Below the pieces are notes generated by a model. The model searched no databases. It saw only the letters and a program-made list of their open reading frames with translations, and had not been told where the DNA came from. From Saprospirales bacterium (GTDB lineage Bacteria; Bacteroidota; Bacteroidia; Chitinophagales; Saprospiraceae), in contig REEI01000055.1 of assembly GCA_007695145.1 (NCBI GenBank), positions 1 to 46,948 of the forward strand: a DNA stretch of 46,948 nucleotides. Direction: 5' to 3'. Positions 10,101-17,738 of the stretch are shown here, piece after piece. How positions within the stretch are numbered: position 1 is the stretch's first letter; each line of letters begins with the position of its first letter. Made by a program: the position numbers and the translations under genes.

Positions 10101-12069
10101 GGTTGCCAATATTTTTGAGATTGATGCTCTCAATGGGCAGTTTTTTTTGGATGATTTTCTCTTTCAGGATATAGAGTACGGACAACTTTTCCTTGAAGCC
10201 CAACTTCAAACTGATAATGCACCATTAGAACTCAACCTTAGAACTGATCATCCGGAGCGAAGTATGAGGGGGAGCGGAGTGGTGTATTTACAGCCCGATA
10301 TTGTTCCAGAAGGAAAAAAGGCGTTGGATTTTCATTTGGATATTAAGCAGTTCCCGATGATGATCTTTGAAAAAATAATTGAAAACGGGGTAAATGGCAC
10401 TGTAGGTGTTTTTGATGGTTCTCTTTCTGTTACGGGTAATTCGGGAAATGATTTGAGGTTTGATGGGAATGCCACTGTTTTTAATACTGCCACAAATATT
10501 GAAATTCTGGGAGTGCGATATTATGTTCACGATCAAAATATTGGAATTTCATCCTCGCTTATCGATCTTTCGGGTTTGGAAATCAGGGATCGATTTGATA
10601 ATGTTGCAACTGTTTCCGGAGGTCTCACTCATCGCAATTTTGCGGATTTAGGTATGGACCTGGTGATTAGTTCAGATAGAATTCTGGGACACGATACTGG
10701 GAGGGAGGACAGTGACTTGTATTTCGGACGCATTATTGGCCAGGTGGAGGCTCGCTTCATCGGCAGCTTTCAACGTCCGGATATCAGAGTTTCTGCCATA
10801 AATGGACCAGGCTCTAACTTTACGGTGTTAGTGGGAGAAAATATTGAGTCGGGAGATATTGATTTTATTACTTTTGAAGAGGATGCGGTTGAAGGGCAAC
10901 GGGAATTTTTCCGGGACGTGACCGGTGTGAATTTTTTGTTGGATATAAGTGTGACAGAGGATGCGGATGTCCAGATGGTATTCAATGAGCAGACAGGAGA
11001 TATACTAAGGGGGCGAGGCAATGGAAATCTTCAACTCAGCCTGACTCGCAATGGTGACTTCAATATTTTTGGTGACTACAACATCAGTCAGGGAAATTAC
11101 CTCTTTGCAAATTCCTTTGCCCTACTACAAATTAACAAACCTTTTGATGTGTTGAGTGGAGGAACAATACAGTGGACAGGCGATCCCTTTGATGCGCTTA
11201 TAGATGTTCGAGCTTCCTATACGGGATTGAATGCCGCCCCCTTCCACTTTATAGAAGATTATTTACAGGGTGGAGATGGTAATGAAACTGTCCGACAGGG
11301 CGCTTTGCAGTCAACTGCTGTGGATCTCACTATGCTGCTTACCGGGTTTTTAAGAAATCCGGAGATCAACTTCACAATCGACTTTCCAAACCTTACTGGC
11401 CAATTGAAGACACTTGCAGATCGCAGGATACTCGATTTGGAAGAGAATCCTGATGAGATGAATCGGCAGGTTTTTGCACTTGTAGTCATCGGAGGCTTTT
11501 TGCCTGCCTCACTCAATCTGGAAACTTCCGTTGCCGCCATTACCAATACGGTAAATGAATGGTTGAGTACTCAACTGTCTCTCTATTTATCCGATCTACT
11601 ATCCAACGCTTTCGAGGAGGTTGGCTTTATTTCGGGTATTGAGATGGACGTAGGTTATGTTTTGCCTACCGGTGAATTTGTTGAAGCAGGTCGAATTGAC
11701 ACCCGGCAAAGTGAGGTTAGAGTTGGGCTCAGGCCGAGCTTATTTGACGACAGGGTCCAACTCAATGTTGGTGGCAATTATGTGAGAGAGAGCTTTTTTA
11801 CCAATGATCCCTATCTTGCTCCTTATGGCATAGTTGAGTACTTTATCACACCCGATAGACGATGGCGACTCAGGCTTTCTACCAACTACGACTACGTGGT
11901 AGAGGGTAGGCGCAATCGACATAGTATTGGGGTATCTTTCAGACGTGAGTTTGACTCAATTGACGAATTCGTTCACACCATCAAGTTGTTTGAGAGAAGT
12001 GAAAAACGAAAGAGAAAGCCTAAGGGTGAAGGGCGGATAGAGGAGGAGGAGGACATATTGTTCGATTGA
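7180..12069 (+). CDS. tamB: TamB-like translocation/assembly module (AsmA/TamB superfamily, lipid-transport bridge)
   Basis: This is a 1629-residue protein with a basic N-terminus, one membrane anchor at about residues 24-42 and a very long body of short amphipathic beta strands. It ends in a TamB/DUF490-type region (about 1150-1560) with MVFNEQTGDILRGRGNGNLQLS, GDYNISQGNYLF, RNPEINFTIDFPNL and ALVVIGGF. The last 60 residues look like paired outer-membrane strands and a charged tail. Family members bridge inner and outer membranes and act in phospholipid transport or outer-membrane protein assembly. The gene stands alone, 104 bases after folP. Bacteroidota TamB is often this long. The ATG at 7180 gives a clean anchor. 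No defects are seen over 4.9 kb. Confidence 0.9.
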   Translation: MDKQNNKKTNTIKSSRLRRGLKIAGIFLLFFVLLLGALRLPVVQKPLTGLVANALTRDLGLEVRVGGVDFNFINRLQIKDLLILYEQGDTLFYASQMHASTKKPLTSIVLRSLEVNEIALNGAELNLLIGPDRPDDIFSHLRKQSRKGDGPHPGFFRTLYFSLDAISGSNLKVFQQNLFEGVERKIELDKIFLSIDEIDLLNNRFHLNSLVLDQANAQFFNYGGVKSDAEEPPLFSGELGDGLFRPKVNIQLDYFEVRNSRFENLNTIGIPSPAYGFPHIDYGDFRLQEIELQWSGFSLDSTGVKATPQLLSLRVGDDIELTSIRADRFTFSDTGLELSNLQLLTEYSYLDDDISLKFSNLNDFNNFTDFVEIEAAFRRSEIKISELLYFLPELGKNDFFFSNAEALINLQGDFSGSVNNFRGDDINISIGSDLALRGSFSSRGLARPGEELIRLNLEGLETSMEALGKLIPDFQAPENFYKLGDLYFQGRFDGYFRDFVAEGSLQTNLGLIKTDMRLDVTRGADLASYSGTLRVSDFDLASWTENPDFGPLSFYAEVDEGMGLTSEFVHAHLVAEIESFSFRDYEYANLMMDGYIDQNVFDGYFSIEDENLDLELVGIVFYGEEQLRVNADVNLNHLNTRELRLSEREYIISAGIKANLNQIDLRYPIGYLGVEDLILEVPDTLHTYLDYFYVHADVFDDSVKQLTIQSDLLEFFIKGNYFWDELPHAFLPYLGENFSYLKTILGDSIETVSTESAFTFELDIFDSRAFEQLLFPSLDTVIDGRVWGEVNALTDFYKLEFSFPELKQGNNEFIQLYGLANFEGGFGNLMISADQLSVGGISGINPTTLFLDFNPDTVGFTINTADYGEVLDRLQMEGRIFMRDEYWAARISNTELTFFGDDWNVTSGNELVVGKNFFRTDNLFFSSGEKMVSVESINNRGVNLSMTGINISILDDLINDHRYNMYGEADIQLWVANIFEIDALNGQFFLDDFLFQDIEYGQLFLEAQLQTDNAPLELNLRTDHPERSMRGSGVVYLQPDIVPEGKKALDFHLDIKQFPMMIFEKIIENGVNGTVGVFDGSLSVTGNSGNDLRFDGNATVFNTATNIEILGVRYYVHDQNIGISSSLIDLSGLEIRDRFDNVATVSGGLTHRNFADLGMDLVISSDRILGHDTGREDSDLYFGRIIGQVEARFIGSFQRPDIRVSAINGPGSNFTVLVGENIESGDIDFITFEEDAVEGQREFFRDVTGVNFLLDISVTEDADVQMVFNEQTGDILRGRGNGNLQLSLTRNGDFNIFGDYNISQGNYLFANSFALLQINKPFDVLSGGTIQWTGDPFDALIDVRASYTGLNAAPFHFIEDYLQGGDGNETVRQGALQSTAVDLTMLLTGFLRNPEINFTIDFPNLTGQLKTLADRRILDLEENPDEMNRQVFALVVIGGFLPASLNLETSVAAITNTVNEWLSTQLSLYLSDLLSNAFEEVGFISGIEMDVGYVLPTGEFVEAGRIDTRQSEVRVGLRPSLFDDRVQLNVGGNYVRESFFTNDPYLAPYGIVEYFITPDRRWRLRLSTNYDYVVEGRRNRHSIGVSFRREFDSIDEFVHTIKLFERSEKRKRKPKGEGRIEEEEDILFD

Positions 12070-12596
12070 GATTTTTAGGTAGCAAAGGTTTAGCCGCTTG
12101 AGTATTCTGAAGGTTTATACCTTTATTTTTGGGCAATACCAATGGGCTTTTCAGTAAGCTTTGGATTAATTGACCAACACTACTTTTATGGAAGGCTCAC
12201 GATAGCAATTTCTCAAACTGTTTTTTGCGCTTATGCTTCGTTTTTTTTCGGTAAGTTGTTGTCTTCACGCTGATAATTCTATTTTTCTTGAATTTTCCAA
12301 TGGCAATTACTGAGTCCACTCTGAACACCATTCTGACTATGAAAATGAGCGAAAAATTCAAGATCGAGGAAGAGCGTGAAGAAACAGTCAGTCCATTTTT
12401 AACAATCGGGAAGAGGCGGCCCTTTTTTATAGGGGTAATTGGAGGGTTTGGCTATAGAACAATGAATATTTTTGACATTTGTATTGTAGGGGTCTACTTC
12501 TTAGAATAATTTCAGACCAAAAATCAGGCTAATTTAACCCAATGTTTATCAATAGTCCCTCCGAATAAGTTAGTTTTGCGCTTCAAAATCTAAAAG
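12070..12596 (+). other. Intergenic stretch between tamB and purH
   Basis: 527 bases hold no convincing gene. A 73-codon frame (12288-12509, plus) has no promoter, poor composition and no recognisable domain. Near the tamB end there is a short hairpin followed by T residues (12109-12130). Just before purH there is a TAGTTTTG box at 12571-12578 that fits a Bacteroidota -7 element, with only a weak -33 partner. Confidence 0.6.
12109..12130 (+). terminator. Possible weak terminator after tamB
   Basis: A 6-bp stem, GAAGGT (12109-12114) with ACCTTT (12119-12124) including one G-T pair, encloses a TTAT loop and is followed by ATTTTT. It lies 40 bases past the tamB stop. The stem is short, so termination strength is doubtful. 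Confidence 0.4.
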
Positions 12597-14123
12597 ATGG
12601 TTGAGAGAAAGATCCATACTGCCTTGATTTCAGTATTTTCCAAAGAAGGATTGGAACCAGTGGTGAGGGCGCTAGATGAAAACGGTGTAAGTTTGATCAG
12701 TACTGGCGGCACGGCTGATTTTATAGAAAATCTCGGACTTGAGGTCACCCGGGTAGAACAGATCACGGGTTTTCCCTCCATCCTTGGTGGGCGCGTTAAG
12801 ACTTTGCATCCTGCCGTTTTTGCCGGTATCCTTGCCCGAAGGGAAAAAGAACATATGGATACACTTGAGCAATACCAGCTGCCACCAATCGATTGTGTTA
12901 TTGTAGACCTTTATCCATTTGAGGAAACTTTGGCTGCGGGTGGATCGGAGGCTGAAATTATTGAGAAAATCGATATAGGTGGTATTTCTTTAATCAGGGC
13001 AGCAGCCAAAAATTTTCGGGATGTAGTAGTTGTTCCTTCCAGAAATTTTTACCCTCGATTTGAATCCGTCATTAAATTCTCTGAATGTAAGACCACAATT
13101 GAGCAGAGAAAAGAACTTGCTTTAGCTGCCTTTAAGCAAACTACAGCTTATGATATGGCAATTGCTAATTATTTCAATTCGGATGATTCACACACTAGTC
13201 TCAATTTTACCCATTTAGAAAATACCCCGCTGAGATATGGTGAAAATCCTCATCAAACGGCTTCATATTTTGGCAAACCTAGGGAGTGCTTCCGTCAAAT
13301 TAGTGGCAAATCGATATCCTACAACAACCTTCTAGATATTGATTCGGCATTAAGACTGATGTCTGAGTTTTCTGATGATTTACCCACCGTGGCTGTATTT
13401 AAACACAATAATAGTTGTGGAATGGCCACCAGGCCTAATGTTATTGAAGCCTGGAAGGATGCACTAAGAGGCGATCCGCTTTCAGCCTTTGGTGGAATTA
13501 TCTGTTCCAATACAGAGGTGGACCTCGACACTGCAATTGAAATCAATAAAATATTTTACGAGGTACTTCTTGCGCCATCCTTTACGAGAGAGGCTTTGGA
13601 TTTTTTGAAGCAGAAGAAAAAGAGAATTCTGCTCGAACTTATGGGATATCCAGTGAGGGAAAAAAATGTAAAGAGCTGTCTGAATGGCTTTCTGGTTCAG
13701 GATGAAGATCACTTCCTTCATCAAACCGGGGATTGGATACTTTCCACCCGATCGAAAGGTGAATTAGGTCAAATGGAAGACCTTCATTTCGCCAATCGAG
13801 TAGTCAAGCACCTTAAGTCAAATGCCATTGTTTTAGTAAAAAATAGGATGATTGTGGGCATGGGCGCCGGGCAAACCTCTCGAGTAGATGCCTTGAAACA
13901 AGCAATAGAAAAGGCTGAAAATAATAATCTTTCCCTTGAGGGTGCAGTTATGGCCTCCGACGCCTTTTTCCCATTTAGTGATTGCGTTGAAATCGCCTTC
14001 AGTGCAGGTGTCAATGCCGTGGTCCAGCCTGGCGGATCGCTTAAGGACAAGGATAGCATTGACTTTTGTAACTCCAATGGGATGGCCATGTATCTCACTG
14101 GAATCAGACACTTTAAACACTAA
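12597..14123 (+). CDS. purH: Bifunctional AICAR formyltransferase / IMP cyclohydrolase
   Basis: PurH performs the last two steps of IMP synthesis. The 508-residue product has the N-terminal MGS-like IMP cyclohydrolase domain (ALISVFSKEGLEPVVRALDENGVSLISTGGTA, GRVKTLHPAVFAGILARR, IDCVIVDLYPFEETL, IGGISLIRAAAKNF). The transformylase domain follows (LRYGENPHQTASYF, YNNLLDIDSALRLM, AVFKHNNSCGMA, GDPLSAFGGIICSN, VGMGAGQTSRVDA, VMASDAFFPFSDCVEIA, VVQPGGSLKD). Length is normal. The coaX start follows 5 bases after its stop, so purH-coaX-barrel gene probably form one unit, led by the TAGTTTTG box at 12571-12578. Confidence 0.97.
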   Translation: MVERKIHTALISVFSKEGLEPVVRALDENGVSLISTGGTADFIENLGLEVTRVEQITGFPSILGGRVKTLHPAVFAGILARREKEHMDTLEQYQLPPIDCVIVDLYPFEETLAAGGSEAEIIEKIDIGGISLIRAAAKNFRDVVVVPSRNFYPRFESVIKFSECKTTIEQRKELALAAFKQTTAYDMAIANYFNSDDSHTSLNFTHLENTPLRYGENPHQTASYFGKPRECFRQISGKSISYNNLLDIDSALRLMSEFSDDLPTVAVFKHNNSCGMATRPNVIEAWKDALRGDPLSAFGGIICSNTEVDLDTAIEINKIFYEVLLAPSFTREALDFLKQKKKRILLELMGYPVREKNVKSCLNGFLVQDEDHFLHQTGDWILSTRSKGELGQMEDLHFANRVVKHLKSNAIVLVKNRMIVGMGAGQTSRVDALKQAIEKAENNNLSLEGAVMASDAFFPFSDCVEIAFSAGVNAVVQPGGSLKDKDSIDFCNSNGMAMYLTGIRHFKH

Positions 14124-14128
14124 AAGTT

Positions 14129-14845
14129 TTGGCAGAGCTTGCACTGGACATTGGAAACACTACCCTTAAATGGGGTGTATTTGAAAAAGGCATACTTTCA
14201 GATTCTGGGAAGGCTAGCTCGGATTTTTCATCTTTCCCAGCTGTTCCTGAATTTGTAACTCATTGTGTTTATTGTGCCTCCGGTATTGTCCATAGAAATC
14301 TTTTTGAGGAAAAATTAAAGGGTGTTGAGATTTTCGAAGTCCGCCCAGGGACATTTGGGCCTGTTACTTCTGAATACACCACTCCCGATACCCTCGGACC
14401 TGACCGTATAGCCGGGTTCACAGCTGCAAATGTCATTTTTCCGTCTGAAAATGTTCTCGTTATAGATGCAGGTACTTGCATCACATACGATGTCGTTGAT
14501 AAAAATGGTATTCATCTGGGAGGTTCCATTAGTCCCGGTCTCAATATGAGACTGAGAGCTATGAATAAGTTTACCAAAAATCTGCCCCTTGTCTCTGTCC
14601 CCAAAGTCATAAACCCCCGGGCTGTCTCGACTTTGGAAGCGATAGGGCAGGGAGCCCTTGCAGGTGCAGTGTTTGAAATAGAGGGTATGATTGCTGAGTT
14701 AAAAAAAACAGTTTACCCGATTAAGGTTTTATTAACAGGTGGAGATGCAGGTCTTTTTGCTAATTTTTTAAAAACGGAGATATTTGCAGAGCCAAATCTC
14801 GTTTTATTGGGATTGTACGAAATTTTAAAATATCATGCCAAATAA
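14129..14845 (+). CDS. coaX: Type III pantothenate kinase
   Basis: CoaX phosphorylates pantothenate, the first step from pantothenate to CoA, and is insensitive to CoA feedback. The 238-residue product has the ASKHA phosphate loop ALDIGNTTLKWGVF, then DTLGPDRIAGFTAA, VIDAGTCITYDVV, GGSISPGLNMRLRAM and the C-terminal VLLTGGDAG. The start codon is TTG at 14129: the conserved LDIGNT begins at residue 6 and no ATG or GTG precedes it in frame after the purH stop. With 5 bases to purH and an 11-base overlap with the next gene, translation is probably coupled on both sides. Confidence 0.95.
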   Translation: MAELALDIGNTTLKWGVFEKGILSDSGKASSDFSSFPAVPEFVTHCVYCASGIVHRNLFEEKLKGVEIFEVRPGTFGPVTSEYTTPDTLGPDRIAGFTAANVIFPSENVLVIDAGTCITYDVVDKNGIHLGGSISPGLNMRLRAMNKFTKNLPLVSVPKVINPRAVSTLEAIGQGALAGAVFEIEGMIAELKKTVYPIKVLLTGGDAGLFANFLKTEIFAEPNLVLLGLYEILKYHAK

Positions 14846-16178
14846 ACTAAGCAAGCTTACACTATTTCTTATATTTTGCGTCTTTATGATGGAATATGGC
14901 TACAGCCAAAACACCATTGTATCTCCCTATTCCAGACTTGGTATGGGAGAGCTTTTCGGGAACAGTATGACCAATGTGAGAGGAAAGGGAGGGCTGAGTT
15001 CAACTGATTGGTCTTACAGAAACCTCAATTTGGCCAACCCCGCCTCATATAGCTATCTCAGGGCTGCTTCTCTCAATGCTGGCTTCAATATACAGTATAA
15101 CCGATTTTCTGACGATGTCTCTGGTGTCAATATCTGGAGTGGAGGAATGAATACCATCGCCATTGGATTCCCACTGATCAATACCATTAATGAAATGCTT
15201 GATCAGACTTACTCGGATTGGAGATTTGGAACCGTAGTGGCTTTGCAGCCATTTAGTGGGATAGGCTACGAGGTGGAGTCAATCGACTCAGATCCGGAAA
15301 TAGGTCGTATGAGGAGAAATTTCAGAGGAAGTGGAGGCACTCAACTGCTGATGTTAGGTCAATCTGTAAAATTTATGAATACCTCCATTGGTTTCAACGG
15401 CGGGTACCTCTTTGGCTCTATTGAACAAGAGCGCCTGGTGAGTTTCCTCGATGCAGGAGTGCATTACATTAATGGGTTTAATGACGATATTAAAGTCAGA
15501 GGTTTTTACTGGAAGGTCGGCCTTATGCATGACATTATTCTAGAGCGCTCCGATTCTGATCCCTATCACGATGGTAGAGGGCGCCCCCTGAGATACATTA
15601 CCCTTGGCGCCCACGGAAAAGCGGCAACCAACTTTACCAATACAGCCAACAGTCTTTATATTGCCCAGCATGAATTTGTCCTCGACAGGGATACGCTGTT
15701 TAGCTCATCAGATTTGAGATCATCCGGACAGCTACCACCAGAATTTGGATTTGGCGCATCTTATGTGGTGAAGAACAAATGGGAATTGGGGTTTGATATA
15801 GAAATGGGGTTGTGGTCCCGCTATGAAAATGAAGCCAAACCAGAGGAGTTAAAAAATTCAATGCGATTGGCAGTAGGAGGTTCCTACACACCAAATCACG
15901 AATCGATAACCAGCTTTTTTGAACGGGTTACCTATAGAGGTGGTATCTATTATTTCAAAGATCCAAGGGTTGTTGGAGGTGATCAATTAGAGGAATTTGG
16001 GCTTAATCTTGGAGCCTCTTTTCCTTTTATAGTTCAAAGAAGTGTCTCCTCACTTCACACCTCGCTCCAAATTGGAAGGAGAGGAATCAGTGGAGGCTTG
16101 CAAGAAACCTTTGTAAATTTGAGCTTTGGATTTACCGTCAATGACAATAGTTGGTTTTTAAAACGCAGATTTGATTGA
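14835..16178 (+). CDS. Outer-membrane beta-barrel protein, SPYSR-type Bacteroidota family
   Basis: The product is 447 residues with a signal peptide (MPNKLSK, hydrophobic core, cut near GYSQ). The mature N-terminus NTIVSPYSRLGMGELFGN and the INxANPASY-like segment LNLANPASYSYL mark a Bacteroidota outer-membrane barrel family related in style to FadL/OmpP1 porins. The rest is alternating strands with Gly/aromatic residues, ending in strand-like LSFGFTV and a terminal aromatic/charged motif. The ATG overlaps coaX by 11 bases. The two TPR genes follow. In many Bacteroidota this barrel gene sits beside coaX, often with lptC, which I do not see here. Substrate unknown. Confidence 0.8.
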   Translation: MPNKLSKLTLFLIFCVFMMEYGYSQNTIVSPYSRLGMGELFGNSMTNVRGKGGLSSTDWSYRNLNLANPASYSYLRAASLNAGFNIQYNRFSDDVSGVNIWSGGMNTIAIGFPLINTINEMLDQTYSDWRFGTVVALQPFSGIGYEVESIDSDPEIGRMRRNFRGSGGTQLLMLGQSVKFMNTSIGFNGGYLFGSIEQERLVSFLDAGVHYINGFNDDIKVRGFYWKVGLMHDIILERSDSDPYHDGRGRPLRYITLGAHGKAATNFTNTANSLYIAQHEFVLDRDTLFSSSDLRSSGQLPPEFGFGASYVVKNKWELGFDIEMGLWSRYENEAKPEELKNSMRLAVGGSYTPNHESITSFFERVTYRGGIYYFKDPRVVGGDQLEEFGLNLGASFPFIVQRSVSSLHTSLQIGRRGISGGLQETFVNLSFGFTVNDNSWFLKRRFD

Positions 16179-16230
16179 TCCCTAGGAAGGGAAGAAATAA
16201 AAAACTTGAAATTGATTAACTGGAATACTT

Positions 16231-17655
16231 ATGAAGACTAAATTGTTATTAACCACAATTTTTGCCGGACTTTGGTTTTTTGGGTTAGAGACATCCGCGA
16301 CCAGTCAATGCGAGAGTTGGACGGATCTTCCCAACAAGGAGGATGTAATCAACGCACATTCAATTTATCGACAGGCAATCAGGGTCAACGACATGGAGAT
16401 TGCTTATGAAAATTGGAAAATTGCCTACCAGAATGCTCCAACTGCTGACGGTCAAAGGGATTTTCACTTTACCGACGGAATCGCCATTTACAAGTATTTG
16501 ATTGGCCAAACTGAGGATGAAGATGAAATTGCGAGATATAGAGAAAAGATTATTCAGCTTTACGAGCAATGCGCAAGCTGCTATAAAATGGGCACCATTG
16601 CCCTCAGGTCTTGCAATACCCAAGAGTGTTACGACAAGAGGGCTGGCGTTATCCTCGGGAGAATGGTTTATGACATGTTTTACGAGTTCAATTCGCCCAG
16701 TGACCAGGTATTCGATGCAGCAGTCAGAGCTATGGACCTCACAGGTCTGGATACGGAGTACATTGTAGTAGTTCCTGCTGCCGGTTCAATGGTACGATTA
16801 TTCAGGGCAGGTCAGTTGGACGATGAGACTGCCAGAGATATACACAGTCGTGTAAGCGCGATTGTTGAACACAATATTGAAAATAACGAAGCACATCGCG
16901 CTCACTTTGAAGCAGTAAAGCCCTCTGTCGATCATTTTGTTGCTCAGATTGAGCACGAGATTTACGACTGTGATTACTTCAAGGACCGGTTAATCCCTCA
17001 ATTTGAAGCGAGGCCCCACGATGGTGAGTTAGCCAGGAGTCTTTTCAGTCAGTTGGTAGCAAGAGGTTGCGATGAAGATGATCCGGACCTTGCTGCTATT
17101 CGTGAGCGGAACAAACAATTCGTTGATAGTGTCAATGTCGCCCTTCAGGAAGACTTAGAGACTAGGAATCCTGCTATTGCAGCGAGAAGATTATTTGAAG
17201 AAGGTGATTATAGGGGGGCTATTGAGCGATTTCAGCAGGCTATAGAATTAGAAGAAAGCGATGAGCGGAAAGGTGAGTTTTTCTTCCGTATAGCCTCAAT
17301 TCAGGGGCGAAACCTAAATCAATACAGTAGTGCGAGATCTAATGCCCTTAGAGCTGCTGAACTACGGCCCAATTGGGGGGCTCCGTTTATGTTGATCGGA
17401 GACCTTTATGCAGCTTCGAGCAGGGATTGTGGAGATAGCTGGAATCAGAGACTAGCAGTATTGGCAGCGATTGATAAATATCAGCACGCTGCGAGAATTG
17501 ATCCAGAAGTGAGGCAAGATGCCAACAGAAGGGCTGCTGCCTATCGTGCTTCCAAGCCGGAGGAAGAAGAGGCATTTATGAGGGGCCTTTCCAAAGGGGA
17601 CCGGGTTACGGTCAGCTGTTGGTTTAATGAAACGGTGACGCTGAGGTTTAAGTAA
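16231..17655 (+). CDS. Secreted TPR protein, first of a tandem paralogous pair
   Basis: The product is 474 residues. The N-terminus is a signal peptide (MKTKLLLTTIFAGLWFFGL, cut near ATSQ), with no proper lipobox at the following Cys, so it is likely a soluble periplasmic protein. The middle is helical. A TPR block near residues 310-400 reads ARRLFEEGDYRGAIERFQQAIEL, then a WGAPFMLIGDLYAASSRDCG helix pair, and the C-terminus ends KGDRVTVSCWFNETVTLRFK. That CW-plus-beta ending marks a Bacteroidota TPR family of unknown role. It lies 52 bases after the barrel gene and aligns over its full length with the next gene, sharing for example the YDCDYF...RGC pair. It may be an envelope accessory of the barrel; that is inference. 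Confidence 0.82.
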   Translation: MKTKLLLTTIFAGLWFFGLETSATSQCESWTDLPNKEDVINAHSIYRQAIRVNDMEIAYENWKIAYQNAPTADGQRDFHFTDGIAIYKYLIGQTEDEDEIARYREKIIQLYEQCASCYKMGTIALRSCNTQECYDKRAGVILGRMVYDMFYEFNSPSDQVFDAAVRAMDLTGLDTEYIVVVPAAGSMVRLFRAGQLDDETARDIHSRVSAIVEHNIENNEAHRAHFEAVKPSVDHFVAQIEHEIYDCDYFKDRLIPQFEARPHDGELARSLFSQLVARGCDEDDPDLAAIRERNKQFVDSVNVALQEDLETRNPAIAARRLFEEGDYRGAIERFQQAIELEESDERKGEFFFRIASIQGRNLNQYSSARSNALRAAELRPNWGAPFMLIGDLYAASSRDCGDSWNQRLAVLAAIDKYQHAARIDPEVRQDANRRAAAYRASKPEEEEAFMRGLSKGDRVTVSCWFNETVTLRFK

Positions 17656-17738
17656 GCTAGAATCCCCGTATGGGTTTTTGATTCGTTTGGTTTAAGACAG
17701 TACTTTCAATAGGCTGCTTGTCTTTAGAATAAATTTCT

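Noticed and set aside
12288-12509. 73-codon plus-strand frame between tamB and purH
   Set aside because: No promoter, no recognisable domain and irregular composition; it looks like chance in an AT-rich gap.
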